A DNA stretch of 64,000 nucleotides. It comes from Tyto alba (lineage: Eukaryota; Chordata; Aves; Strigiformes; Tytonidae). Position numbers and translations under genes: made by a program. The notes beneath the pieces are model-generated. The model did not search any database. It was not told the DNA's origin and worked only from the letters and a program-made list of their open reading frames with translations. The stretch lies in NCBI RefSeq assembly GCF_018691265.1, contig NW_024881301.1, positions 14,258,752-14,322,751 of the forward strand, in the 5' to 3' direction. Of this stretch, positions 25,901-39,500 are shown in pieces. How positions within the stretch are numbered: the stretch's first letter is position 1; the number at the start of each line of letters is the position of its first letter.

Positions 25901-28674
25901 ATTTAATGACTGCTTGCCTTAAGAAAGGGTCTATCTTGTCCCCTCATCCTGTTGGTAATTCTGGTGTTTCACTATGAAGTTTTTCCTCTATTGAGCCTTA
26001 GCTCTGTGTCAGTCTTTCCACTAACACAAAACACCTGATACAAATGTCTACATGGGATAAATGCATTTATCTCATTACTGGGTATTGACTGAAATCAGAC
26101 ACAAGGGTAAATTAACAATCTGGAACCACAATCCCCCATGCATTTCCTGTTTTTTTTTAAGCCAGTAAAGATTTTGGACCCAGTTTCTAGATAAATGTAA
26201 ACTGACCTATCTGAATCGAATTTAGAGACTGAGGACAGGGGTAGATTGTATTTATATAAATAAATAATTGCATAAATATGCATGTATTCAAAAATAGAAG
26301 GGTTTTTTTTTTCTTACTGACCAAACTAAAATGTAAGAAAAACAAGTCAAGTCTTGATATGAAGTGTACAATTTTTGTTGCAAAATAAAATAAACTTTTT
26401 AGGTCAAACAAAAACATGCATTTGTGACACATTAAAATATTTATATATTATTCAAACAAAACAGCTTGATGTCAATTATTTGTGAATCTAACAATTTTGC
26501 CCTGCTCCAACTGCACTGATATTACTGGCTGAAGAAATAAACCAAATTTAAGTATGTAAAAAATATGAATTCACTAATTGTAACATGCTCTGAGTCTTGA
26601 AAAAAATCATTACATTACTAAAAATTGCAAAAGAATGGGGTTTTGACAGCTGAATCACTGACTGGAAACAATTCTTCTGGAAAAAAAAAAAAAAGAGACT
26701 TTTTTTTATAAATATAATCAACGGTTTACAGTAAAAGACATTTCCCAAAAATAGCTAACCAAATCAACCATTCAGAGACACTGCCATGAACTAAAGAACT
26801 TACAAACCAGCTTTAGTGTTTTGATTATGCACTGTCTCTCGAGCTATTTGAATAAAGCAATAGCTGAAGTTTCAAAGTATAAATGTCTCTAATCATGCTG
26901 AAAGAAGATATATTTCTCTTTAGCAATCCAAATAGGTGCATGAATATTATGTTGGGGTTTTCATGTTTGTTTTATTATTATATATGAGTGTTTTCCCTCC
27001 AGCATGAAAAACATAGTACCTCTCTAGTTACAGCACTGGAACTATCAGGAACAATCAGCTTTGCTTGCTTCTCCCATTTCATATTACTTAAATTTTACCC
27101 ATTATTCAGAAAATACTGAAATCTCAACCTCCAACATGACTGCATGTGATTGCAGGGGGTGGAAAAAAGGGTATGTTGACCATGGCCCTACAGTCCACAG
27201 TGAGGTTCCCTCTAGCAGATGAATTGTGCAATATCAGTTCATCTTCAGCAACCAGAAAGTGTTACCCTCTTCCTTTTATTAGCTCCTCGGTTTTTAAAAT
27301 GCTTTACAAATTTTCTGTGTTATTTGCAAACTCCAAGTTCTTCACTAACATAAAGTAGTAAAACTTAGATGTCTTTGTTTTCTTGACAAAAACTTGCAAA
27401 TTCCCCTCTTCATCTCATGTTCTCCATTAAGATTTAGATCTCTAGTATTTAAAAAAAATATATTTTTAAGCTATCCTTGAACAACCTAGATAATGTAAAA
27501 TCAGCTTGTAATTTCTCTTCTCAATCCTTTTGCATTTTCCATTTTCTGTAATTGAAAACGTTTTTATCACACTCCCTGTACTTGGGTACCAAAATATTTT
27601 TCAACATGTTAACTTCTCCTTACCCAGTATCATTAAAGTAATTCCAGCATCTTAGAGTTATAGTGTCCCTTCAAGCCCAAGTTAGTCGTCATTTATCTCA
27701 ATTGATTATCATTAATCTATTATCATTCCTTATCACATTTGTGTACCAGCATATCTAGTCTTAATATGAGGTCTACTAATGTAACACACGCATTAGTGTG
27801 TTAAATCTTTGCATATTAAGTACATTTGGAGATTATGCATTCAACAGTGACCTCTATCAGCATGTGATAACAGCAGCAGTTGGTATGGGATGTAGTTTAC
27901 AGTTTGTAAAAATCAGTGCATTAAATATCAGACCCATACTGCCAGGTTCATTCCACAATCAGGTAGTGGTTTCTTTGCAATTCTGTTAAGTATTTGGACA
28001 TCTCTGAACAAGTTCTCTTCACCGAGTGGACAGAATATGACTCCTTATTGCCATGATAAACATGAAACTTTTAAATGAGGTGGTGAGAATGAAAAGTCCT
28101 TTTGAAAATGGTAAAACTAATCTCCCATTAAAGGTGCAGATATAAAAAATATTCTATGAAAGGTCTGAATTGGAAATGAATCCAGAGAATTTGAATCTAT
28201 CTAATTTCAGGAACTTGACATTTGATTCTCTTCCTTAATCACTTCATGTATGATTTGAAAACTGGATCACAGCTATGAGGCAGCAAAGGAGTCCTAATGA
28301 CTTGAGTACTGTTTTGGAACTGAAGTGCAGTTAAATACAAGTGTGTTTGCAGTTATTTCTTACCACCATCATAATTTCATCATTATTTCATTTTATTTCT
28401 TAAGTCTATTAACTGCATTATTACTATTTGGATTGTAGTGAATGTTTGTTTGTTTTTTTTGTTATCTGCTACTTTAGTTAGCTTCAGAATAGCTAGTAAA
28501 TAACATGGCTTACAGATGAAACATTCCTTAAAAACAAGACACTGGACTAGTCTCGTGCTCAGTGATATGACAAATGAATGGTATTTTAAATATATTAACA
28601 TTGACAGCTGCGTGATCCAGTCTGTGAGCTGATATTCCAGCATGCAAACAGGGAGAAAGTGCTTCCACTAGTGA
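22944..28674. other. Intergenic region, right part
   Basis: AT-rich sequence without recognised genes. A locally GC-rich patch at about 25200-25380 stands out in composition (see findings). Short A/T homopolymers are common. Confidence 0.7.
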
Positions 28675-29317
28675 TGTTGCAAATCTGCAGAGTAAGAGAA
28701 ACTTATCTACACAAAGTTAGATAAGCAGAGATGTCTTTTATTAACGATGCGCACCAGGGACATGGGATCATTCCCAAAGGTGTCCACTGAAACACTGTAA
28801 TCCACAAATACTTATACCCCAACATTCTCTGGTCTCCTTCATTGTGATAGGCATGCATATACACTGTCTGCTTTTAATTGCTCCTTATAACTGCCCTTTA
28901 TCTGCATTGATTACTATTATTTTTACCTATTACATCATTACTATATTATTGGTTCCTTATTCTCTGAACCATATTCATAAAAGTTACAAAATTATTTGGC
29001 CATTTATCTTAAACTACTGACTACCTGGGCTCCTAGGTTGACATGGTCCGGCACTTTGGACCAATGAACAACTTAATAATATAGGTATGATAAATGACAC
29101 TTTTGTTCTCTCCTCTTAGAACCGTCTCCCCCAATATTCTTTTGAGTGTTTGATGGCCCTGTTATGACTTCGAACAACCATCAAATCATGCTCCCTCTCT
29201 TCTCAACTTCTCTTGCATACCCTTTCCTCTGGGAACAGCTCACCCTGTTGCTAAGGCCTAGCTCTACCTAAGTTAAATCATTAAACACCATTTTTGAAAC
29301 CCTAATATTTTGCAACA
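28675..29317 (-). mobile_element. Solo LTR of an endogenous retrovirus, antisense to SEH1L
   Basis: A 643-bp element begins TGTTGCAAAT and ends ATTTTGCAACA, so the termini are TG...CA with a near-perfect inverted repeat of about 9 bp. It is flanked on both sides by GTGA (28671-28674 and 29318-29321), a 4-bp target duplication. An AATAAA on the minus strand (28742-28737), close to one end, gives the orientation. No gag, pol or env frame is nearby, so this is a solo LTR left by recombination. The 4-bp duplication fits gammaretrovirus-like (ERV1) elements better than ALV or ERVL types; that class is an inference. Confidence 0.82.
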
Positions 29318-29321
29318 GTGA
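29318..29321. repeat. Target-site duplication GTGA of the solo LTR
   Basis: Right-hand copy of the four-base flank; the left-hand copy is 28671-28674. An exact match next to both TG/CA ends supports integrase-mediated insertion. Confidence 0.75.
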
Positions 29322-29850
29322 GGGGCTCCCTGGAAGGTGGTAGGTCAGTGCTGAGGGTGCTCAGCCCTCAAGAGTCTCCAGCTGCTTTGGTTAATTTATG
29401 TTGTATAGCTCTCCAACTACACACTAGTTGTTACTGGCCTAGAACTCTTGAGCAGACCTCGGTCACCTGCGGGGTGTTTTCTACCAAGTGCAAGTCTCTG
29501 TTCTGCTTCCTCTGCTTCCTCATCTCCGGTGGTACCCAATACCCACCTCATCTTGGTCCTATCAACCTGTCTCCGGTGTCCTGCAGTGTCCGCGTCGTGT
29601 ATCACGTGCGTCACCCTCCCTGTACCACCTTCCAATGTAGCCCTGACACACCTCTCCTTGAGAAGCTGGTGTCATGTTCTTTTGCACCACAGTATTTGCA
29701 AGGCTTACCTGACAGTACTTCAATTAAATCACACACTGCCGTGTTGGATGTTTCCTCTGCTTGCTTACCGATTTGCATTGTTACAGTAAGCTCCAGCATT
29801 TGTAAGCAAGGTAACGTACAGAGACTTGACAGTGCCTGCTAAAAGGCGGG
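29322..29850. other. Unassigned sequence between LTR and SEH1L CpG island
   Basis: About 530 bp of mixed composition. It is open in one plus frame from 29318 to 29842, but the frame starts with GTG, has no recognisable domain and is rich in S, C and P. I do not call it a gene. Confidence 0.6.
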
Positions 29851-30448
29851 GAATGGCCGTGGCTGGCAAAGGGGAGGGGGGAAGCAGCAGCACCGGCCAG
29901 GAGGCGGCAGCAGGGCTCCCGGGGTCAGGGGGAAAGGCGGGGACGGCGATGGCAGAAGGCAAACGGCATTTATTCGGGTGAGCCAAACAGCGGCCGAGGG
30001 TTCCCAGGAGGCGGCGAGAGCGGCGGCACTGCGGGCTCAGAAGGCGCGGTGGGGCCGGGCAGGCCCGGGGCGGGGCGGAGGCCTCGGACACGGCCACCCG
30101 CGCGTGCCCACGGCAGCTCCCCACGCTCACCTGCGGCGGAGGGGCTGTCCTGACTCCCCCGCGGGGCCCGGCCCGCCCGCCCCCCCTGCGCTCGGTGCCG
30201 GCCGCCTTCCTCCTCCCTACCAGAGATTCGCTATGCCAGTCACGCCGCAACGCGCCCGTGAGCAGAGCGGCCCGTCCACGCCGCGGGTGGGCTCTGCTCG
30301 GAGCTGAGGGAGGGAGCGCGCAGGCGCGGAGCAGGCAGGGAGCGCGGCGGCCGTTGACCCCGCCCCGCCCCGCCGCGTGAGGAACGCGAGCGCGCGCCCG
30401 GGCGGGAGCGGGTGGGCGGGCGAGCGTGGCGGCTGGCGCCGCGGCGCG
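29850..30448 (+). promoter_or_regulatory. SEH1L: SEH1L CpG-island promoter and 5' UTR
   Basis: GC-rich, TATA-less sequence directly upstream of the SEH1L ATG. It contains GC boxes (CCCCGCCCCGCCCC near 30359) and an NRF1-like GCGCAGGCGC at 30318-30327. The exact start site cannot be read. Confidence 0.8.
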
Positions 30449-30559
30449 ATGTTCGTGGCGCGCAGCATCGCGGCGGATCACCGCGACCTCATCCACGATG
30501 TCTCCTTCGACTTCCACGGGCGGCGTATGGCGACCTGCTCCAGCGACCAGAGCGTCAAA
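30449..30559 (+). CDS. SEH1L: SEH1L coding exon 1
   Basis: 37 codons, [20 protein letters not shown], then [17 protein letters not shown]. The first ATG of the human-like protein is used, with G at -3. Phase 0 donor GTGAGC. It carries most of the first WD blade, ending with the SDQSVK turn. The only difference from human I can recall is R for K at residue 12. Confidence 0.98.
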
Positions 30560-33500
30560 GTGAGCGGGAGCCGCCGGGCCTCGCGCGGAGCGCGCGGCCT
30601 AACCGGGCGGGGGGGCGGGGCGCAGCCTTCCGTGTCCGCGGGGCACCTTCCGTGTCCGCGGGGCACCTTCCGTGTCCGCGGGGCACCTTCCTTCCGCGGG
30701 GCACCTTCCTTCCGCGGGGCACCTTCCTTCCGCGGGCACCTTCCTTCCGCGGGCACCTTCCTTTCTTTAGGCGGAAGGGCCCGGCCCCTGTCGGCAGCGA
30801 CACGCGCGCGGGGCCGGGGCCGGGGCGCGCCCACCCGTAACGCGCGTTGTTTGCAAACGCGCGGTTGCTCACACGTGTGTAAACACACGGCTGCTTTTCC
30901 GGCCCGCTGCTGCAGCCGGGAAAAGCATCCTTAAGCTGCTGCGGCTACCGCAGTGCTGCTCGTTGCGTTGATTCGAGTGAAAAATCTGTGTTCGTTTAAG
31001 GGCGCGCAGGGAAGAAGCTGCTGTTTCGTAATGAAGTGCCACTCAGCGAAAGGCTGACATGTTCTGCGTGTGCTCTGGCAGAATAAGGAAACTGTGGAAT
31101 ACTAGAAACCTTAATTTTACATTTTTTTAGTGGAAATCAAATAATGAAAAGGTTTTTTGTTTTTTTTTTTTTTCATTCTTTGCATATAGTGAGATGGATT
31201 CAGGAGTTACACAGTTACATTTAAGAAATGTAGCTTGCAGAGAGCAGCCATATCTCTTGTTAGACCAGGTAAAGGGTTGAGAAAATTGTTCTTACATAGA
31301 AAGCTATTTCAAATGTAGATCAGGCTTAAAAATAACCGAGCAGCCCCTCCTCCCTGACCACGTGTTAGAAAGCCAACAGAACAACAAAAACATCCCCAAA
31401 AAGGCAAGCCAAAACCATGTCAATCTTTGGTCATGACTGACTACGTAAAACTTGCAGCCTAAAAAGAATGTTCTTAAGAAAAATGTTAAGAAGTAGGTAG
31501 AACTCCAAAAGTATGTTCTTTAGCAGTGTAACATTTGGTTTCCAATCATAACAGTGTCATTTATGAGACTGTCTCAAGTTTTACTCGAGGCAGTTTTACA
31601 CCACTTGTACAACAGCAATGGTGTATCTGGTGTAGATGCATGTACCCTAGGCGGGCCCTGCAGGAGCAGCAGTTGGGGAGAAGTTACGAAGTGGGGCTGG
31701 GATAACAACCAAGGTTGTGTTCGAGATCCAGCATGACAAAAGTGAGGCGGCTTTCAGTTAAGTTATACAGTGAATGAGGGATGAAGAGGAGCAGATGCCA
31801 GGATTCTAGAGGTTTCTTTCATCTGGTTACGTTCATAACTTCCTTCACAGTTTTTCAGTAAAAAAGTTATAAAGATGTGTGAGAAATCAGGAGAAAGGAA
31901 GATCAGGTGACTTGCGTGTGGTTATAAGTCAAGGCAGAAACTAGAAACAGAGCCAAGATCTGTTCCCTCCCTGGCTTGATTTTCTTTTTGCTGTCCTGCT
32001 CTGTCTTTGGGGTGATTGCTGGGATCCACATCAGGGGTTTGCGACCAGATCTGAGCACGTGCTGTGGTGAGGACCATGGGGGCTACAGAGTGAAACTGAG
32101 TAGCATACTCACAGAACAGAGTGAATGAAGTGTTGAGCATTGTAATAATTTGTCTTCTAAGACTAATATATTGTGTAAAAAAGATAGACTTCATTCAACA
32201 GAGGATTTTGCAGGTGTATGTCTCATCTCCCTACCCGTAGTAGGGATGTTTTCAAGTCTGAGTGTGTACTGGGTCAGGTAAGAGTTTTCCAGATGAAGAT
32301 GTTTAGCGATGTGTTTTTGTAGGACTACTTGGTAAGCTTTATGTACAGATTGTATGATTGTATTTTGATTTCTCAATAGGTCTGGGACAAAAGTGAAAAT
32401 GGGGATTGGCATTGCACTGCCAGCTGGAAGGTTTGTATTTATGAAAATTATAACCATAATTCTTCCTTTGGTTTTGAAGAAACATACCTAGTTTTTGCTG
32501 ACTTGTGGAGTAGAAATACTTTTAATTTGTTGTAGATCATATATTTCTTACAGTGAAATACTTTTTCTTTGCTTTCATAAAATCACTGTCATACCTCTCA
32601 CTTAAAGCAGAGGCTAGCATGCAGTCTTACGTTATTAGTATCTAGTTATGTTGGCAGACTTTATTGTGAGCAAACAAAGCCATAACAGGTGTTTAGAGAG
32701 TTGGAAAACAGTACCTTCATTTTTTAATTTAATATTTCCTTTTTGGTTGTTGTCAGCCTTTGGAAAAAAAAAAGGGGGGGCGGGGAGGAAGGAAGAGGTC
32801 TGGCTATTAAGTGTTCCAACATCTGACCTCTTTTTTTTTTTTTTTTTTCCTAAAACCTGTCTGAGAACTGTGTCATATAGAGACTACTTCATTGGGATAA
32901 TTAGTACATTTAGCTTCTGAATTGTCCTTAGACTTGTATGTAATAGCACCACAATAAATAATCCCTGTAAATGGAGATGCAGGTGAAGCTTTTGAATTAC
33001 CCTTCTCTTTAAAAAAAAAAAAAGCATTAGGTTGACTAGGTGTAAAATAGTAGTTTCATGTAAGAAAGTAGAAGATATGTAATGCTCTGCATATGCTTTG
33101 GAAAAGTATGGGCAGGCTAGAATTGAGCATGGTAATGGCTGAAAATTGAAAACAAAGCTGTACTTTTTGTGTCCAGGCAGAATCTTAGTGTGGAACTTAC
33201 TTTAAGTTTAAAGGAGTAATAAATAATGCCTTGAAATATACTTGTAATAATTACCTTTTAACCATTAACTAATAGCAACAAAACTTTGTAGTGGTTATAG
33301 GAATAAACAAATACAACAGCTGCTATGGAACTTACAGCTTTATAAAAGGACACAGATTTCAACAGAATGGCCTTACTACTTTCTAGATTTTACTTCTGCT
33401 TCTGCAGAAAGTCATGAAAATGTATGATTGCTTGAACTAATAGAGTAAATATGTTTTGGTGTTATCTTGCAGACACACAGTGGATCTGTGTGGCGTGTGA

Positions 33501-36500
33501 CATGGGCCCATCCTGAATTTGGGCAGGTCCTGGCTTCCTGCTCTTTTGATAGAACAGCAGCTGTGTGGGAAGAAATAGTGGGAGAGTCAAATGATAAACT
33601 GCGAGGCCAGAGCCACTGGGTGAGACTTTAACATATTAATAACAGTTTCTCTATGTTCTCGTATAAACAGATTTACTGTGCCTCATTGATTTGTTTGCTT
33701 ATCGTAATGGGCTGGAGCTTTAAATTGTTTAAATTTCAGAATTAAATAGAAGACTGAACATGAAAATTGTTCTCAATGCCAAGTTACTGGACATTTCTGG
33801 TTTTGCAACATATTTTCTGTTCTCAAAACAGAGAAGGCACCTGTTTTCTTATGTTAATATAAAGTGTTGCTGACTTTCGCCTATGTTTTGTTAATTTGTG
33901 GCAATATTCCAATACAGAGTAAGCATTTTTAAAGCATGTTGGGAAAACAGCTAAATGGCAGCCTTCAGGCCAATTAGTGTCACTACTATTGATGTTTCTT
34001 AATAAGATATTCCCTGGCAAACAAGTTGCTGACGTGATTTTCCATCTACAGTAGAATGAAAGTTGTGGGGTTTTTCTTTTGTGATAAGAGCTCATTTGAA
34101 ACTGTCTCATGCTGTTCTTCATCTTTTAAACAATAGAACCGATTTTGGGGGGGAAATAGTTTGCTCTGAGGTGGATTTTCTAGGTAATATTTCATCAAGG
34201 GAATTTTAGCTCTAAGCATTATTTTGCAGCTATTATTTATGTGTAATCTTACAGAACTCAGTATAGTATTCCTGCCTCTAATGTTTTATTTTGGTTTAGG
34301 CTGCTAAAATATCTGCAGTTTTCTACTTTCTACTAAAGTTTTCAAATATTGAAATACAAAATTGTGAAGAGTTACGTTGCCAGGACCTTTAGCACACAGG
34401 GTGGTATGAAAGCAGACTTCTGTGTTCAGGAGGCAGCTGTGATGCATAATTTTCAGCTCAAACCCATACTTTCTTGGCAGGAGAGGAGACAACTTGAAAA
34501 ACAAATGTTTACAATTTTTTCCTCTTCCACCCTAGTTAATCTTCTTATCAAATGTCTGTTGTATATACCCATTCCCTTATCAGAACTACTTGTTTTGATG
34601 CTGCTGTTGGAATATGTTTCATGATAAACTTCATCGGCACTGAAATTAGAAAGTGGCGTTGCTAGGCATCTCAGTTAATATTGTCACCAGAATGAATGAA
34701 GAGGACAGTTTCAAACTGCCTGTGGCCAGTAGTCTTGCATTTTATGCTTATGTTATGTGTTGATTTGTGGGTTTTTTGTTTTTGCGTTTTTTTCCCTGAG
34801 GGAGCATAATCTAAACAACTCTTTGATATCAGAACTTCGATATTACTGTGAAGATATCCCTTGATGCTTTGAATTGCATCAGTGCCATGATCTGTCATTT
34901 GTCCAATTCATTTAAAGAGGTTTTTTTTACTATTTGATGGAGGAGGTAAGTGATCCTGTGAAACGGCACAGACTTTCATTAGTCTTCCTTAGGGAATAAA
35001 TTTTGATGGGAATTTCTGGCATTTACTTCAAGAATTTCTGCCTTTCTTTGCAGGTAAAGAGGACCACTCTAGTAGACAGTAGGACATCTGTTACAGATGT
35101 GAAGTTTGCTCCCAAGCATATGGGTCTTATGTTAGCAACCTGTTCAGCAGATGGAGTTGTAAGGATTTATGAAGCTCCAGATGTGATGAATCTTAGTCAG
35201 TGGTCACTGCAGCATGAAATCTCATGTAAGCTAAGCTGCAGTTGTATTTCTTGGAATCCTTCAAGGTATGTTATTAGAACTGTAGGGTTTTCTTTATGAC
35301 TCTTTAAGCAGAAGATCCAAAGAGTTAGTTGTGAAATTTTGTAGAATAAATCCTAAAACATGCATGGAGAAGATTGAGTGCACATTACTCAGGTACGAAA
35401 GAAAGCTGCTAATGTTTCTTTTAGGGAAGCAAGTTTGGCAGAATCTGAGCAGTGTTACGAAAAGTGCTCTGTGAGGAAATATTTGCAGCTTAATTATTTT
35501 TAGTAAGTAATGAGCTAGAGCTATGGAGTGCTTGTTATTTATCCCACAAAACTTAACTGGGATTTTCACAAGAGAAAGTGTTTCTAAAGAGACAATTCCT
35601 GTCTCCTTCTCCTTTCCTCAAGAAAGGTGTTCCAATAGGTAATAACTTTGACAACTCCAAGGACACACACCCTTGCCAGTGCAACAGGGTACTAGGATCT
35701 GTAAATACAAAGCCTAAGAGTTGTTCTTTTAGTTGTATGCTAAGGGGGTCAACAATATACTTAACCTTCTTGAACAGGAAGGAATTGGAGAGGAGTGTGA
35801 TGGTTGGGTAGTCCCCACCCAGAAGAACACATACAAGCAGAGGTTCTCCTTCGCTTTCCATCTCCCACCTTCCCCCAGTATTAATAGGAAGGGAAAAACC
35901 ATTCAGGGCTGAACTGCTTTGGATTCTGTTTGTCCAGAAGCACTTAATGGCTTTCCCTGTAGATGTAGTGGTCTGTGTGTGTTGATGAAGTTTTTCTTCT
36001 ATTCATTAGTAGTAGTCTGTGCTGAAGGTTCAGAGTACAGGCTTTCACTTTAATGCACAGGCTGGGGTTAAAAGTTGATTTAAAAACTAGAGTTTATCTA
36101 CATTTTTGCTTTTGTAATCTGTCTTCTAAAACCTGAATGAAATCCCACTAAATCAATCATTAAAAGTACTGCACAGAATGCAGACTCTGCCCTGAAACTT
36201 CTAGTAAATACTTGACTGCAGATGCATATATAAAGTGAATCCTACTCTCTGGGAGCATCACCTTGAATTGCCCAATAATGTTCCCTAATGATTTCAGCTT
36301 AGTGGGTAGCTATTTTGAAAGTAGACTTTCAAAATAGCAAAATGGAGGCTGTACTGCTAACTGTGAGTAGCACTTGCTTATGTTTTCTTGTGATTTTTTT
36401 TTTTGTTTTGTTTTCTTTATAGATAATTGCTCTGAAATCTAAAAAAATGGCTTGGTGTATTTTCTGTGGAATGATTTGTAAATACAACAGTATTTATTTT

Positions 36501-39500
36501 CACCTTTTAGCTCTCGAGCACATTCTCCAATGATAGCTGTAGGAAGTGACGACAACAGTCCAAATATATTGGCTAAGGTTCAAATTTATGAATATAATGA
36601 AAATACCAGGTATGCTAAATGACAATATATAACATTTGTGGGATCTTAAAGTAGTATAATATATGGCCTTTTACTTTTATTTCCACATCATTAAATGGGG
36701 AGTGGAGTAGTACATAATAATACCTTAATTCTGTCTCAGAGCCATTGGATGGGCGAGGGAGACGTCAGAATGGGAACTGGTGTTAACAGACATGATATGG
36801 ATAATTTTGTTCTACCTCAGTGCAGAAATTACAGTGTTCTTACCAGCATTTTAAAGGGAGAAATGTTGTTTCTACTACTAATTTATATGCTTAATTTTGC
36901 ACAAGGAATTGATAGAACACAGTTGAAATTTGAATCCTGTTGCACTAGGTACTGTTTTGTTAAAGTTGACCTTAAAATGCTTTTAAAAGCATGTTTATGA
37001 TGCAAGAAAGTTCTCTGAACTACTAGTGTTCCGTGAAAGTTCATTTTGTACAGTTAAGAAATCAGAACCAGAAAAGGCTGGGAAATGTGTGCACAACCAC
37101 TTTCAATTAAATGATGACAGAGAACCTGTGTTTAATTCAGGGTGAATGGTGTGGGAAAGGTGCCAAGGTGTTTTGTGGGTTTATGCCTGGCTTCAGACAA
37201 CGCTCTTTGTGCATTAGCAATAAAGAAATGTTGTTGTAACTTACCTGGTGGTCAATAAGAAAATGGAGTACATGTTTGTCATACAGCAGAGGAGGCAGAT
37301 AGTGGTCTGCTTAAAAGCACAGAAAATTTAGTAAGTTACTGAGATAAAAATTCCCTTTAAATTTGTGAATGGAAGAATCTTTTTATTTCCCTTTTCCAAC
37401 TGTAGACAAAAATGATCTTTGTACTGGAATTCTTGCTTTGTTGTATGATTTAGCATACATAGCATACATAGTTAGTATCTGATGTAGTTGCTCTATCTGA
37501 TGTATTAAATTTCTGAAGAAATCAGCTTGTAATTATTACTTACGATTAAATTAATGCTAAGAAAATACTTTTATTTGTGCAGGTCTTATGATGTATACTA
37601 ACCCCTTTTTCCCTGTTACACTATGTCTGGTTTATATAATTTGCATTACTGGCAATTTTGATGGTATTAAATGTTAATTTCTTATGCTGTGTAGGAAATA
37701 TGCAAAAGCAGAAGCTCTGATGACAGTCACAGATCCTGTGCATGATATTGCATTTGCTCCAAATCTGGGAAGATCCTTCCACATCTTAGCTGTAGCAACC
37801 AAAGATGTACGAATTTTCACACTAAAACCTCTAAGGTGAGCTTAAATGGAAGATAGTTTGGTATGATGTGGCTCATACTGTATTGTAGTATTTTAATAGT
37901 ATCTGCAAACCAAAAGTAGTAACTTAATCCATACGGGATTGTTGTTTAGCATTCTGATTTTTAAAATTACAATATTGTGAACAAGTCTATAATTTCATCT
38001 GAATGCCTCTTAATACTCCTAATCTGGTAGCAACTGTTATATAACTCCTTGAAAGATGTATTTATTGCTCTCCTTTTTGTCATGCTCAAGCCCAGACCTT
38101 TGAACAGTTGTGTGCAGAACTGTCACTTTTCTCTTAAACAGGAAAGAATTGACTTCATCTGGAGGATTAACAAAATTTGAAATTCATATTGTGGCACAGT
38201 TTGATAATCACAACTCCCAGGTGTGGCGAGTGAGCTGGAATATTACAGGCACAGTGCTTGCCTCCTCTGGTGATGATGGCTGTGTTAGGCTCTGGAAGGG
38301 TAAGATCACCCACCTGAAAAACATTAGCTTTGTAGTATGATATACATGAGAAATTTACTCAAAAATAATTTTGGAGTCAAAGTTCATTTTAGATTTTTGA
38401 ATGATAGATCTTTATATTTCTACTTCAATTTCAGAAATAGGAAATAACTTTTTGTGCTGGAACACTTGCATGATTTAGGCTGCTGTGAATAATTGTTACT
38501 GTATCCTTAAATGGTTTCACAAGACTAGAGCTATGTAAAGTTGTCATTTTAAGAATTAACATACATACTGCATTGCTATCTTTGCCTGTGGCCAAAACCA
38601 GAAAATCTGGAGTCACAGTGTTCAGGGAAACTGGCTTTTCTTCTGTTCAAATTTCCAAAAGCAACAACAGAAAAAACAGTGGCAGTTTCCTCATCCATTC
38701 TCATTTGTTTCTCAGTATTTTAATAAAGGAAACTCATTCTTTCTACTGAACAAAACTGAATTTTAAAATGTGGATAGGCTGAGAATGCCAGGCAGGCAAA
38801 GGGCCAGATCCTTGGTTGCTTGCAATTTCTGTATTGGTATTGAAGTTCAATTCTAATTTACAGCAGGTGTATAGCGGTTGTAACATCATAGTTGTATCAA
38901 AAGGTGAGCTTCAGAAGAGAAACTAATATCTTTTGTATATCTGTATTTGCAGCTAATTACATGGACAACTGGAAATGTACTGGTATACTGAAAGGCAACG
39001 GGAGTCCAGTGAATGGAAGTTCTCAGCAGGGAATTTTTAATGCCTCTCTAGGTTCAGCTAATACAAGTCTACAGAATTCACTAAATGGATCATCTGCCAG
39101 CAGGTAGGTTAATTAGTAGAGAGACTGAATTTCAGTAAATACTCTCTTCTCTGAATTTTCTTAATTTCACTTAGTTTTCGTGTTTATTTTATAATTTTTC
39201 CTAAAAGTGCTATGTCATTTATTGCATGAATACTTCAACAAGCTATTCTAGTTTTGCTCTGTGGTGGTGTCTGTTATGCCAGTGTTAAGAGGAAAACAAA
39301 CAAAACCTAAGCCATACTGAATCATTCTGTATAAATAAGCAATGTAAACAACTATTTTCACTTTTAGTCCTTTCACATGATTAAAAATAACTTTTCTGAA
39401 ATAGTTTCAAACAGGGGGAAAGTTAATCATACTGCTGTTTGACTGCCCTTTTGTTTTAGTTACATATGTAAAAGTGAAGCAAAAATACCAGAACGAATTC

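Noticed and set aside
29890..29915. AGGAGGCGGCAG considered as a CTCF site
   Set aside because: Mismatches at several core positions; ordinary GC-rich promoter sequence is enough to explain it.
29765..30517. 250-codon minus-strand frame across the SEH1L promoter and exon 1
   Set aside because: R/A/P-rich translation of CpG-island DNA, antisense to a certain SEH1L exon, with no recognisable motif.
36309..36338. Palindrome considered as a microRNA hairpin or rho-type terminator
   Set aside because: Stem of 14 bp with a 2-base loop is too short and tight for a pre-miRNA, and this is a eukaryotic intron.
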